Shown here in pieces: positions 25,264 through 32,500 of a stretch of 64,000 nucleotides of DNA. Position numbers and translations under genes: made by a program. The stretch covers positions 35,473 to 99,472 of the forward strand of contig NZ_LIVV01000001.1 in the NCBI RefSeq assembly GCF_001905825.1. The letters run 5' to 3'. This DNA is from Streptomyces sp. CB02009 (GTDB lineage Bacteria > Actinomycetota > Actinomycetes > Streptomycetales > Streptomycetaceae). The notes beneath the pieces are model-generated. The model had not been told where the DNA came from, searched no databases, and saw only the letters and a program-made list of their open reading frames with translations. Within the stretch, counting starts at the first letter, position 1; each line of letters begins with the position of its first letter.

Positions 25264-26218
25264 GAACGCCAAGACCGCTGCGCACGACGAGAACACGGAG
25301 CACACAGAGCGCACAGTGCACACCGAGAGCGCTGGGAACGCAGGGAACGCCGGGGACTCCGGCGACGGCTCCACTGTCCGGACCGCCCCGGACGGGGCCG
25401 AGGGCACGTGGTACGGCGGGAACGCCGACGACGTCCTGGTCGTCAGGGGCCTCCGCCGGAGCTACGGAGCCGTACGAGCCGTCGACGACGTGTCCTTCAC
25501 GCTGCCGCACGGCGGGTCCCTGGGCATCGTGGGGGAGTCGGGCTCGGGCAAGACCACCACCGCCCGGATCGTCGTCGGCCTGGAGAGGGCGGACGAGGGC
25601 GAGGTCCACGTACGAGGCCGGTCCCGGACCGAGCGGCGCCGCGGCCGCGCACACCGCCTCGCCCGTGCCCGCGAGGTCCAGATGGTCTTCCAGGACCCCC
25701 TCCAGTCCCTCGATCCGCGGACCAGCGTCGAGGCGGCCCTCCGGGAGACGCTACGGCTCCACTTCCCCGACCGGGACCACGACCGGCGGGTGCGGGAGCT
25801 GCTCGACCAGGTCGGTCTCGGGACGCGGGCCGCCGACGCGCTGCCGCGCCGGCTCTCCGGCGGTCAGCGGCAGCGCGTGGCCATCGCCCGCGCCCTCGCG
25901 GTGGAGCCGGCGGTCCTCGTCCTCGACGAGGCGGTCGCCGCGCTCGACGTGTCCGTGCAGGCGCAGATCCTCAACCTGCTCGCCGACATCCGGGAGCAGA
26001 CCTCGATCGGCTACCTCTTCATCACCCACGACCTGGGCGTGGTCCGGTGCGTCACCGACGACGTCATCGTCATGCGGCACGGCGCCGTGGTGGAGGCGGG
26101 GCGGACCGCCGATGTGCTGGCGGCGCCGCAACACCCGTACACCCGGCTGCTCCTGGAGTCCGTGCCGCGCCCCGGCTGGGATCCGGAGCGGATCGCGGCC
26201 GCCCGCCGGGCGCTGTAG
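25256..26218 (+). CDS. ABC transporter ATPase 2 (DppF type)
   Basis: 320 residues. An unusual charged N-terminal head of about 55 residues, rich in Thr/Glu/Gly/Asn (ENAKTAAHDENTEHTERT), precedes the ATPase core. Walker A GESGSGKTTTAR around 99, FQDPLQSLDP, signature LSGGQRQRVAIARAL, Walker B VLVLDEAVAALDVS (Asp-Glu-Ala instead of the common Asp-Glu-Pro), THDLGVV. The Cys-bearing C-terminal extension seen in DppF is short. Overlaps the previous gene by 8 bp; ends 35 bp from convergent TetR4. Confidence 0.88.
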   Translation: MPENAKTAAHDENTEHTERTVHTESAGNAGNAGDSGDGSTVRTAPDGAEGTWYGGNADDVLVVRGLRRSYGAVRAVDDVSFTLPHGGSLGIVGESGSGKTTTARIVVGLERADEGEVHVRGRSRTERRRGRAHRLARAREVQMVFQDPLQSLDPRTSVEAALRETLRLHFPDRDHDRRVRELLDQVGLGTRAADALPRRLSGGQRQRVAIARALAVEPAVLVLDEAVAALDVSVQAQILNLLADIREQTSIGYLFITHDLGVVRCVTDDVIVMRHGAVVEAGRTADVLAAPQHPYTRLLLESVPRPGWDPERIAAARRAL

Positions 26219-26252
26219 GGCGGCGGCCGGCGCCGAGGGCGGCCGGGCCGCC

Positions 26253-26891
26253 TCAGACGCCGGCGGCGAGGGTGTGGACCAGGGTCCTGAGGACCGCTCC
26301 TGCGTCGACATCGGCGTCCAGGGACTCCACGGCGGCCAGCCCGTCGACGGCCGCGGCGACGGCCTCGCCCAGCGGCCGGGGGTCGAGACCGCCGCCCCGC
26401 TCGTCGGCGAGCACCTGGAACAGGGCGACGAAGCAGGCGCGCCAGCGCCGGTACTCCGTCTCCAGGGACTCCCTGACCCGCTCGTCGTTCAACGCGTGCC
26501 AGTGCAGCGCGGAGTGGAGATGGGCGAGGTCGGCCTTCTCCGGCCTGCCCAGCAGGTCGAGCACCCGCTCGGCGCGCTCGGCGAAGGTGCCGGGGGCGGC
26601 CACCGCCTCCTCCAGGGGCGAGATCCACTCGGGCCGGATGTCCGCGACGACCGCGAGGACGAGGTCGGTCCTGTCCTGGAAGTGGTAGTGGCACATCCCG
26701 TGCGACACCCCGCAGAGCGCCGCCACGTTGCGGGTCGTGAAGCGCTCGCTCATCTCGCCCGCGAGCAGGGTGCGGGCGGCCGCGATCAGCCGTGCCCGGG
26801 TCTGCTCGCCCTTCGCCGAGGCCCGTGACCGTGTGGCCGGGCGGGCCGGGGGAGCGGTCGGGTTCGGAGAGTCCTTCGCGGATGCTGCCAT
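26253..26891 (-). CDS. TetR family regulator 4 (different HTH)
   Basis: 212 residues. The HTH region (RFTTRNVAALCGVSHGMCHYHFQDRTDLV) differs from TetR1-3 and is of a BetI-like kind, and the C-terminal domain also looks unrelated by eye. It is divergent from deiminase 4 (start 27075) with a perfect 18-bp palindrome in the gap, so it most likely represses deiminase 4. Regulation by a polyamine or related amine would parallel other BetI-like proteins but is inference. Convergent with the ABC operon. Confidence 0.86.
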   Translation of the reverse strand: MAASAKDSPNPTAPPARPATRSRASAKGEQTRARLIAAARTLLAGEMSERFTTRNVAALCGVSHGMCHYHFQDRTDLVLAVVADIRPEWISPLEEAVAAPGTFAERAERVLDLLGRPEKADLAHLHSALHWHALNDERVRESLETEYRRWRACFVALFQVLADERGGGLDPRPLGEAVAAAVDGLAAVESLDADVDAGAVLRTLVHTLAAGV

Positions 26892-26997
26892 GGCCTCACT
26901 CTAGCCAGGCTCCACGCCTGCGATCTGCGGGTTTCGATGCTTCGTACACCCGGTGGCGGGCGGGCTCCAGCGGTTCCGGGGAATGCTGCGCACAATA

Positions 26998-27026
26998 TTG
27001 ACCGAGCGCTCGGTCAGTTTTACATT
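26998..27026 (+). promoter_or_regulatory. promoter with embedded TetR operator for deiminase 4
   Basis: TTGACC (26998-27003), 17-base spacer, TACATT (27021-27026): a good sigma-70-type promoter. The perfect palindrome TGACCGAGCGCTCGGTCA (26999-27016) covers the -35 and spacer. A repressor bound there would block RNA polymerase directly. TetR4 is the obvious candidate. Confidence 0.78.
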
Positions 27027-27074
27027 TCTGGCCAACCGCGGACCCACCGCGGGGAGTTCAAGCAGGAGGCACAA

Positions 27075-28217
27075 GTGAGCCGTCCCGAATCCAGCCGACA
27101 CGCACGCAGCAGCCTGAGCCGCAGGGGATTCCTCGCCGCGGCCGGTCTGACCGCCGCCGGAGCCGCCCTCGCCACGACCCGCTTCCAGGCCGGGGCCGCC
27201 ACGGCCGCGGGCACCTTCCGGGTCCCGGTCGAGGACGTCCGCCACACCCGTACGTGGATGGCCTGGCCCGACAGCACGTCGATCTGGGGCAACACGCTGA
27301 GCGGCGTCCAGGCGGACATCGCCCTGATCGCCCGCACCGTCGCGAAGTACGAGCCCGTCGTGATGTGCGCCAACTCCGGCAGCGCCGCCAAGGCCCGCCA
27401 GCTGTGCGGCTCCACGGTCACCGTCATCAGCAGCATCCCCGTCGACGACTGCTGGATGCGCGACTCGGGGCCCGTCTTCCGCACCGACGGGGCCGGCGGC
27501 CTCGACGCGATCGGCCTCAACTTCAACGGCTGGGGCAACAAGCAGGCCCACGGCAAGGACGCCCTCGTCGCCGGACGCGTCGCGTCGTACGTGGGCGTGC
27601 CGATCACCTACGCCGGCCTGGTCGGCGAGGGCGGAGCCATCGAGCAGGACGGCGCCGGCACCCTCATGGCGACCCGCAGCAGCCTCGTGAACCGCAACCG
27701 CAACCCCGGGAAGACGGAGCGTCAGATCGAGACCGCCATGTGCGCGGCGTACGGCGCTTCCAAGGTCATCTGGTTCGACGGCGTCAAGGGCCAGGACATC
27801 ACCGACGACCACGTCGACGCCACGTCCCGCTTCCTCGCCCCCGGCGAGGCCCTCGTCCAGATGCCCCTGGCGTCGGAGAACGACGCCTACGCGCGCGACG
27901 CGCGCCAGCAGTTCAGCATCCTGTCCGCCTCGACGACGGCCGGCGGCGTCCCGATGGACACGATGCGCCTCCAGGGCCCGGACTACAACAAGATCCGCTC
28001 CGCCAACCCGGAGTTCCTCGCCTCGTACGCCAACTTCTACCTCTGCAACGACGCCGTCATCAGCGCCCACTTCGGCGACACCCGCGCGGACCAGGCGGCG
28101 AAGGCGACCCTGCAGAACCTCTACCCCGACCGGGTCATCGAGCAGCTGAACATCGACCGCCTCGGCACCGGCGGCGGCGGCATCCACTGCGTCACCCAGC
28201 AGCAGCCCGTGCGCTAG
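27075..28217 (+). CDS. exported agmatine/peptidylarginine deiminase family protein 4 (Tat signal)
   Basis: About 380 residues from GTG 27075, which has AGGAGG 5 bases upstream. Clear Tat signal: SLSRRGFLAAAGLTAAGAAL with a twin Arg, cleavage near AGAATAAG around 43. Catalytic landmarks are present: DDCWMRDSGP, DITDDHVD, GGGGIHC. It shares NFNGWGNKQAHGKDALV with deiminase 2 (NKQEHGNDALV), so these two look closest. It is regulated apart from the others (TetR4 and its palindrome). An APC permease follows on the same strand after a hairpin and a repeat. The exported enzyme may convert external agmatine or act on peptide arginine. Confidence 0.88.
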   Translation: MSRPESSRHARSSLSRRGFLAAAGLTAAGAALATTRFQAGAATAAGTFRVPVEDVRHTRTWMAWPDSTSIWGNTLSGVQADIALIARTVAKYEPVVMCANSGSAAKARQLCGSTVTVISSIPVDDCWMRDSGPVFRTDGAGGLDAIGLNFNGWGNKQAHGKDALVAGRVASYVGVPITYAGLVGEGGAIEQDGAGTLMATRSSLVNRNRNPGKTERQIETAMCAAYGASKVIWFDGVKGQDITDDHVDATSRFLAPGEALVQMPLASENDAYARDARQQFSILSASTTAGGVPMDTMRLQGPDYNKIRSANPEFLASYANFYLCNDAVISAHFGDTRADQAAKATLQNLYPDRVIEQLNIDRLGTGGGGIHCVTQQQPVR

Positions 28218-28272
28218 CGAGCGGGGCACGGCGACCGAGGGCCGGATCGGGCCCGCGGAGACCCTGGCAGGT

Positions 28273-28314
28273 GTCCGGTCGGATCGGGGCGAACCCCGCC
28301 CGCCCCGACCGGAC
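28273..28314. terminator. hairpin after deiminase 4
   Basis: GTCCGGTCGG at 28273-28282 pairs with CCGACCGGAC at 28305-28314; an inner GGGGC/GCCCC pairing is possible. It lies 56 bases after the stop and may terminate transcription before the permease. Confidence 0.65.
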
Positions 28315-28328
28315 TTCCCGACCGGAAC

Positions 28329-28404
28329 GACCGAACGACCGCACGACCGACTGGCAGCACAACCGCACGACCGACTGACCGCACGACCGACTGACCGACT
28401 GACC
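28329..28404. repeat. direct repeats ACCGCACGACCGACTG
   Basis: Three copies of ACCGCACGACCGACTG-like units with extra GACCGACT fragments, just upstream of the APC permease RBS. Noncoding; could be slippage-derived or affect the leader of the permease mRNA. Confidence 0.65.
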
Positions 28405-28448
28405 GGCCGGCGACCGCTCGCCGGCACAGCTTGAGGGAAGGCGCACGG

Positions 28449-29945
28449 GTGACCGACCGGTTCGGCAACAGCAACGGCGAGGGCGGGCTCAGGGCCGGAG
28501 CCCTGGGGACGTTCGACTCCGTGGTCATGGCGGTCGCGGGCTGCGGACCGGCGTACACCGCCGTCGCGCTCGTGCCCGCGCTCATCGCGGCGGTCGGCCC
28601 GGCCGCCCCCGCCGCCCTGCTCTACGGTGCGATCCCCATGATCGGCATCGCCCTGGCCTTCCGGCACCTGGGACGGCTCGACGTCAACGCCGGCGGCACC
28701 TACTCCTGGGTCGCCCGGACCCTGCACCCGGTCCTCGGCTTCCTCAGCGGATGGGCCGTGGTCGCCGCGACCACCCTCTTCGTCATCGCCTCCACGACCC
28801 CCGCCGGCCGGGCCACCCTGTCCCTCTTCGACGAGGACCTGGCCGGGAACGGCATCCTCGCCACCGGCGTCGGCCTCGGCCTGTTCCTGCTCATGGCCGC
28901 CCTCGTCGCCTCGGGCGCCCGCATCGCCGCCGGGGCGCGGGCCGTCGCCCTCGGAGTCCAGCTGACCCTCCTGACGGCCGTGGCGGTCGCCGCGCTGACG
29001 AGGGACGTCCACGCGGCGACGTTCTCCCTCTCCTGGTTCGGCTTCGAGCACTTCGACTCCACCCACTCCTTCACCGCCGGCGCGCTGATCGTGGGAGCCC
29101 TGTACTGGGGCTGGGACGTGACGGCGAACCTCAGCGAGGAGACCCGCGGCGGCCGGGGCGGCTCCGGACTCGGAGGCCTCATCGGCCTCCTGGTCGTCGC
29201 CGCCACCCTGCTCACCCTCACGATCGGCGCCTCCGTGCTCCTCGGCCCCGACGCCGTGACGACGGACGGAAGCTTCCTGCTGCGGCTCGGGGAAGCGGCC
29301 TGGCCCGGCGTGGGCGGCACCCTGCTCGTCCTCGCCGTACCGCTGTCGATGGCCGCCACCCTGGAGACCACCCTCCTCCAGGCGACCCGCACGCTCTTCG
29401 CCATGGGCCGGGACCGCACGGTCCCCCCGTTCCTCGGCCGCGTCCACCCGCGGCGGAGGACCCCCGTGGCCGCCACCCTGGTCGTCTGCGCGGTCACGGT
29501 GACGACCCTGGCGCTCGTGGCGCTCCTCGACCCCGGGGTCGGCATCCTCGACGACGCGCTCCAGGGCATCGGCCTGCTCATCGCCTTCACCTACGCGCTC
29601 GCCGGCATCGCCGTCGCCGTGGCCTTCCGCCGCGTGCTGTTCGCCTCCGCCGCCGACCTGCTGCTCCTGGCGGTGTGGCCGCTCCTCGGCGTGGCCTTCA
29701 ACGTGTGGGTCTTCGCCGCCTCCGTCCGGACGCTGTCCGCGACCCCATTGGCCATCGGCCTCGGCGCGCTGGCCGTCGGACTGATTCCGCTGGGTGTCGC
29801 GTGGCTCCGCGGCGAGAGGTCCTTCTTCCGGCCGAGGCCGCTCCATCCGAACGACACGGGCACGGCCGACCCGTCGGCCACCGAGGCGCTGCCGACGACC
29901 GGCCCCGCCGACGGCCGAAGGGACGGCCTCCTGTCCGACTTCTGA
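28449..29945 (+). CDS. APC-superfamily amino acid/polyamine permease
   Basis: About 498 residues from GTG 28449, with GAGGGAAG 8 bases before it. Around 12 hydrophobic segments; the N-terminus GALGTFDSVVMAVAGCGPAYTAVALVPAL is the APC helix 1 region, followed by FRHLGRLDVNAGGTYSWV (helix 2-3). APC permeases move amino acids or polyamines with protons. Next to an exported deiminase, uptake of agmatine, putrescine derivatives, citrulline or arginine is a sensible but unproven role. The last 50 residues are a polar tail. Confidence 0.85.
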   Translation: MTDRFGNSNGEGGLRAGALGTFDSVVMAVAGCGPAYTAVALVPALIAAVGPAAPAALLYGAIPMIGIALAFRHLGRLDVNAGGTYSWVARTLHPVLGFLSGWAVVAATTLFVIASTTPAGRATLSLFDEDLAGNGILATGVGLGLFLLMAALVASGARIAAGARAVALGVQLTLLTAVAVAALTRDVHAATFSLSWFGFEHFDSTHSFTAGALIVGALYWGWDVTANLSEETRGGRGGSGLGGLIGLLVVAATLLTLTIGASVLLGPDAVTTDGSFLLRLGEAAWPGVGGTLLVLAVPLSMAATLETTLLQATRTLFAMGRDRTVPPFLGRVHPRRRTPVAATLVVCAVTVTTLALVALLDPGVGILDDALQGIGLLIAFTYALAGIAVAVAFRRVLFASAADLLLLAVWPLLGVAFNVWVFAASVRTLSATPLAIGLGALAVGLIPLGVAWLRGERSFFRPRPLHPNDTGTADPSATEALPTTGPADGRRDGLLSDF

Positions 29946-29983
29946 GCCGCCCCCGCCCCGCATCCGTACGAGGGAGAACCGAC

Positions 29984-30925
29984 ATGGCAGGCCGACCGCG
30001 CCGCACCCCGGCACCCGACTACGATCCGGCCTTCGGCGACCGGGCACTGGCCGAGGGCCGCGAGGACATGCTCCTGGGCCGCTGGGAAGGCGCCCGCGAC
30101 CTGCTCGAACGCACACCGGGCGACTGGGACCGGCGGGCGCACCGCATCCGCCTCCTGGCCGACGCCGCGGCGGGCCGGCGCACCGTCGACCTGTGGCAGG
30201 CGTCGGAGCCCGGCAACCCCGACGCCGCCGTCCTGCGGGCGGAGACCGAGGTGATGCGGATGTTCGCCGCGGCCCGCACCGGGCGGACGCCCGACGCGGA
30301 ACGGCTGGAGCGGGCGGCCCGGTACTGCCACCGCGCGGCCGAGCTCGCGCCGGTGGACCCCCAGCCGTGGGTCTCGCTGCTCACCCTCGGCAGACTCCAC
30401 CCCGGCGGGCACCCCGGGATGCCGGCCTGGTGGAAGGAGGTCCTCGCCCGGGACCCGTACCACCGGGAGGCCCACCACCAGGCGCTGCGCCACCTGTCCG
30501 CCCGCTGGCACGGTTCGTACGGAGCGGCCCTCAACTTCGCCTGGGACGTGGCGAACTCGGCCCCGTACGGATCGCCGCTCGTGATCCTCCCGCAGGTCGC
30601 CCGCGCCGAGCACTACCGGTACCGGGTGGAGACGGAGGCGAAGCCGGTCCTCGGCCTGACGCACCACTGGAGCGACGAGCACACGCGCGGCGACCTCCGC
30701 CTCGCGCTCGACCGGTGGATCGCCCACCGGGTGCCCGGGGCCCAGGACGTCGCCGACCTCAACCATCTGGCGCACGGTCTGGTCATGGCCGGCATGGGCG
30801 ACCGGGCGGGCCCCGTCTTCCGGCTCCTCGGCAACCGGGCCACCGACGTGCCCTGGTCCTGTACGGGCGACGCGGAGCGGCTCTTCGTCCGCTGGCGCGA
30901 CACGACCGCGGCGGACGCCCGCTGA
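29984..30925 (+). CDS. uncharacterised TPR-like helical protein
   Basis: About 313 residues. Begins MAGRPRRTPAPDYDPAFGDRA; no signal peptide or membrane helix. It is rich in Ala/Arg/Leu helices with Trp, resembling tetratricopeptide-type repeats (YCHRAAELAPVDPQPWVSLLTLGRL around residue 109, then WWKEVLARDPYHREAHHQALR). I recognise no named family, and partners cannot be inferred; it follows the permease by 38 bp with a weak AGGGAG site. A 29-bp tandem duplication includes its last codons and stop. Confidence 0.7.
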   Translation: MAGRPRRTPAPDYDPAFGDRALAEGREDMLLGRWEGARDLLERTPGDWDRRAHRIRLLADAAAGRRTVDLWQASEPGNPDAAVLRAETEVMRMFAAARTGRTPDAERLERAARYCHRAAELAPVDPQPWVSLLTLGRLHPGGHPGMPAWWKEVLARDPYHREAHHQALRHLSARWHGSYGAALNFAWDVANSAPYGSPLVILPQVARAEHYRYRVETEAKPVLGLTHHWSDEHTRGDLRLALDRWIAHRVPGAQDVADLNHLAHGLVMAGMGDRAGPVFRLLGNRATDVPWSCTGDAERLFVRWRDTTAADAR

Positions 30926-30980
30926 GGGACACCGGTCCGGCGGACGCCCGCTGAGGGACGTCGGTCCGGCGGACGGCCGC
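30911..30980. repeat. 29-bp tandem repeat across a stop codon
   Basis: Two near-identical 29-bp units (30911-30939 and 30940-30968; start GCGGACGCCCGCTGAGGGAC) and a partial third. The first contains the stop codon of the gene at 29984, the second is a noncoding copy. Confidence 0.8.
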
Positions 30981-31038
30981 TCCCCGGCACGGTGCTCCCC
31001 GGTGTAAGTTGGCGCCTTGCCGTGACGTGCACACAAAA

Positions 31039-31071
31039 AGGGCCGAACCTTTGATTGCTTGGTTCGGCCCT
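31039..31071. terminator. hairpin just before the HipA-like gene
   Basis: AGGGCCGAACC (31039-31049) pairs perfectly with 31061-31071 across an 11-base AT-rich loop; five A precede it. It ends 16 bases before the ATG of the HipA-like kinase. It may terminate upstream transcription or act as an mRNA leader structure that masks the kinase RBS. Confidence 0.7.
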
Positions 31072-31087
31072 GGGATAGCCTGGGAAA

Positions 31088-31933
31088 ATGCTAACAGAGG
31101 TCACTGCAACCCGCTATGTCACGCCCTTGCGTGAGGGTGGCTCACTTCCCGGGATCGTCGAGGCCGACGACCTCGGCACGTACGTCATGAAGTTCACCGG
31201 CGCCGGCCAGGGGCGCAAGACCCTGGTCGCCGAGGTCATCTGCGGGCAGCTCGCCCGTCGGCTCGGTCTGCGGGTGCCCGAGCTCGTCACCATCCAGCTC
31301 GACCCCGTCATCGGACTCTCCGAGCCCGACCAGGAGGTCCAGGAGCTGCTCAAGGCGAGCGGCGGGCTCAACCTGGGCATGGACTACCTCCCCGGCTCGC
31401 TCGGCTTCGACCCGCTGGCGTACGAGGTGGACCCCGTCGAGGCCGGCCGGATCGTCTGGTTCGACGCGGTGATCAACAACGTCGACCGGTCCTGGCGGAA
31501 CCCGAACATGCTCGTCTGGCACGGCGACCTGTGGCTCATCGACCACGGCGCCACCATGACCTGGCACCACAACTGGCCCGGCGCCCAGGCGTCCGCCGCC
31601 AAGCCCTACGACGCCTCCGACCACGTACTCGCCCGCTACGCGCCGGACATCGCCGCCGCGGCCGCCGAACTGGCCCCGCGCGTCACGCGCGAGCTGCTCG
31701 ACGAGATCGCCGCCGACGTGCCCGACGAGTGGCTCGTCGACGAGCCCGGCTTCGACGGCACGGACGAGGTCCGCGCCGCCTACGTCGGGGCGCTGCTGCC
31801 GCGCGCCGCCACCATCCACGAGCGGATCACGCTCGGCCCGCGGAGCGAGGGGCGGCCGCAGCAGCCGCCCGGCTGGCTCGCCGAGCGCCTCGCGCCCCGG
31901 ACGCACTCCACCGAGAAGGACAGCACCCCGTGA
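31088..31933 (+). CDS. HipA-like kinase-fold protein
   Basis: 281 residues of the HipA_2-type group. HipA proteins are Ser/Thr kinases; in toxin-antitoxin pairs they phosphorylate glutamyl-tRNA synthetase. Visible: GSLPGIVEADDLGTYVMKF for the nucleotide-binding lobe; AEVICGQLARRLGLRVPE with a Glu; FDAVINNVDRSWRNPNML as the catalytic-loop region with the Asp; and WLIDHGATM as the metal-binding DFG equivalent. So kinase residues appear intact. No HipB-type antitoxin lies next to it; instead it is coupled (GTGA overlap) to a DUF3037 gene. The start is ATG with a weak RBS close behind a hairpin. Confidence 0.82.
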   Translation: MLTEVTATRYVTPLREGGSLPGIVEADDLGTYVMKFTGAGQGRKTLVAEVICGQLARRLGLRVPELVTIQLDPVIGLSEPDQEVQELLKASGGLNLGMDYLPGSLGFDPLAYEVDPVEAGRIVWFDAVINNVDRSWRNPNMLVWHGDLWLIDHGATMTWHHNWPGAQASAAKPYDASDHVLARYAPDIAAAAAELAPRVTRELLDEIAADVPDEWLVDEPGFDGTDEVRAAYVGALLPRAATIHERITLGPRSEGRPQQPPGWLAERLAPRTHSTEKDSTP

Positions 31934-32313
31934 CCGACCGTGATGTCTTCGAGTACGCGCTCCTGCGCGTGGTGCCGCGGGTCGAGCGCGGCGAGTGCTT
32001 CAACGCGGGCGTGGTCGTCTACTGCCGCGCCCGTTCCTACGTGGCCGCCCGTACGCACCTGGACGAGGCGAAGCTGTCGGTGCTGGACCCGGCGGCCGAC
32101 GTGACCGGGGTGCGGGCCGCCCTGCGCGCGGTCGAGGGGGTCTGCCTGGGCGGCGACGCCGCCGGCCAGGCCGCCGGCGACGACGCCGGACGGCGTTTCC
32201 GCTGGTTGATCGCACCGCGCTCCACGGTCGTCCAGCCGGGCCCGGTCCACACCGGCCTCACCGCCGACCCGGAGGCGGAGGTGGAGCGGCTGCTCGACCT
32301 CCTCGTGCGCTGA
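31930..32313 (+). CDS. DUF3037 family protein
   Basis: About 127 residues, GTG overlapping the HipA-like stop. Starts FEYALLRVVPRVERGECFNAGVVVYC, typical of DUF3037, a family of unknown function. No membrane segment. DUF3037 and HipA_2 proteins are commonly neighbours, which points to a functional pair; whether DUF3037 acts as inhibitor, adaptor or substrate cannot be seen from the sequence. Confidence 0.82.
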   Translation: MTDRDVFEYALLRVVPRVERGECFNAGVVVYCRARSYVAARTHLDEAKLSVLDPAADVTGVRAALRAVEGVCLGGDAAGQAAGDDAGRRFRWLIAPRSTVVQPGPVHTGLTADPEAEVERLLDLLVR

Positions 32314-32344
32314 CCCCCTCCGCCCGGCCCGGCGACGGGGAGTG

Positions 32345-32395
32345 ACCGGGTGCACCCGGTGGGCCGTTGACACCGGGTGCCAGGGCTTCTAGCGT
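32345..32395 (+). promoter_or_regulatory. promoter and palindrome upstream of the SDR operon
   Basis: TTGACA (32367-32372), 17-base spacer, TAGCGT (32390-32395): a clear promoter for the SDR genes, about 105 bp before the first start. Immediately upstream is a perfect 16-bp palindrome ACCGGGTGCACCCGGT (32345-32360), and downstream an AGCG-GT-CGCT inverted repeat (32417-32426). Both are candidate regulator sites. Confidence 0.72.
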
Positions 32396-32500
32396 CTCGT
32401 TCTGCGGACGATACTAAGCGGTCGCTCATGTGCGGGACGCAGGAGCGGGTGACCGGTTCGACCGCGACCAGGGACGATCCAAGGGCGAGGAGAACCAAGC

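Noticed and set aside
5599..30000. Mobile genomic island or prophage
   Set aside because: No integrase, transposase, attachment repeats or tRNA was found, and GC and codon use look like the rest of the window.
26901..30116. Very long minus-strand open frame (over 1000 codons) opposite deiminase 4 and the APC permease
   Set aside because: It is a mirror of real genes caused by high third-position GC; composition is Arg/Gly/Glu/Asp/His-rich low complexity, with no recognisable domain.
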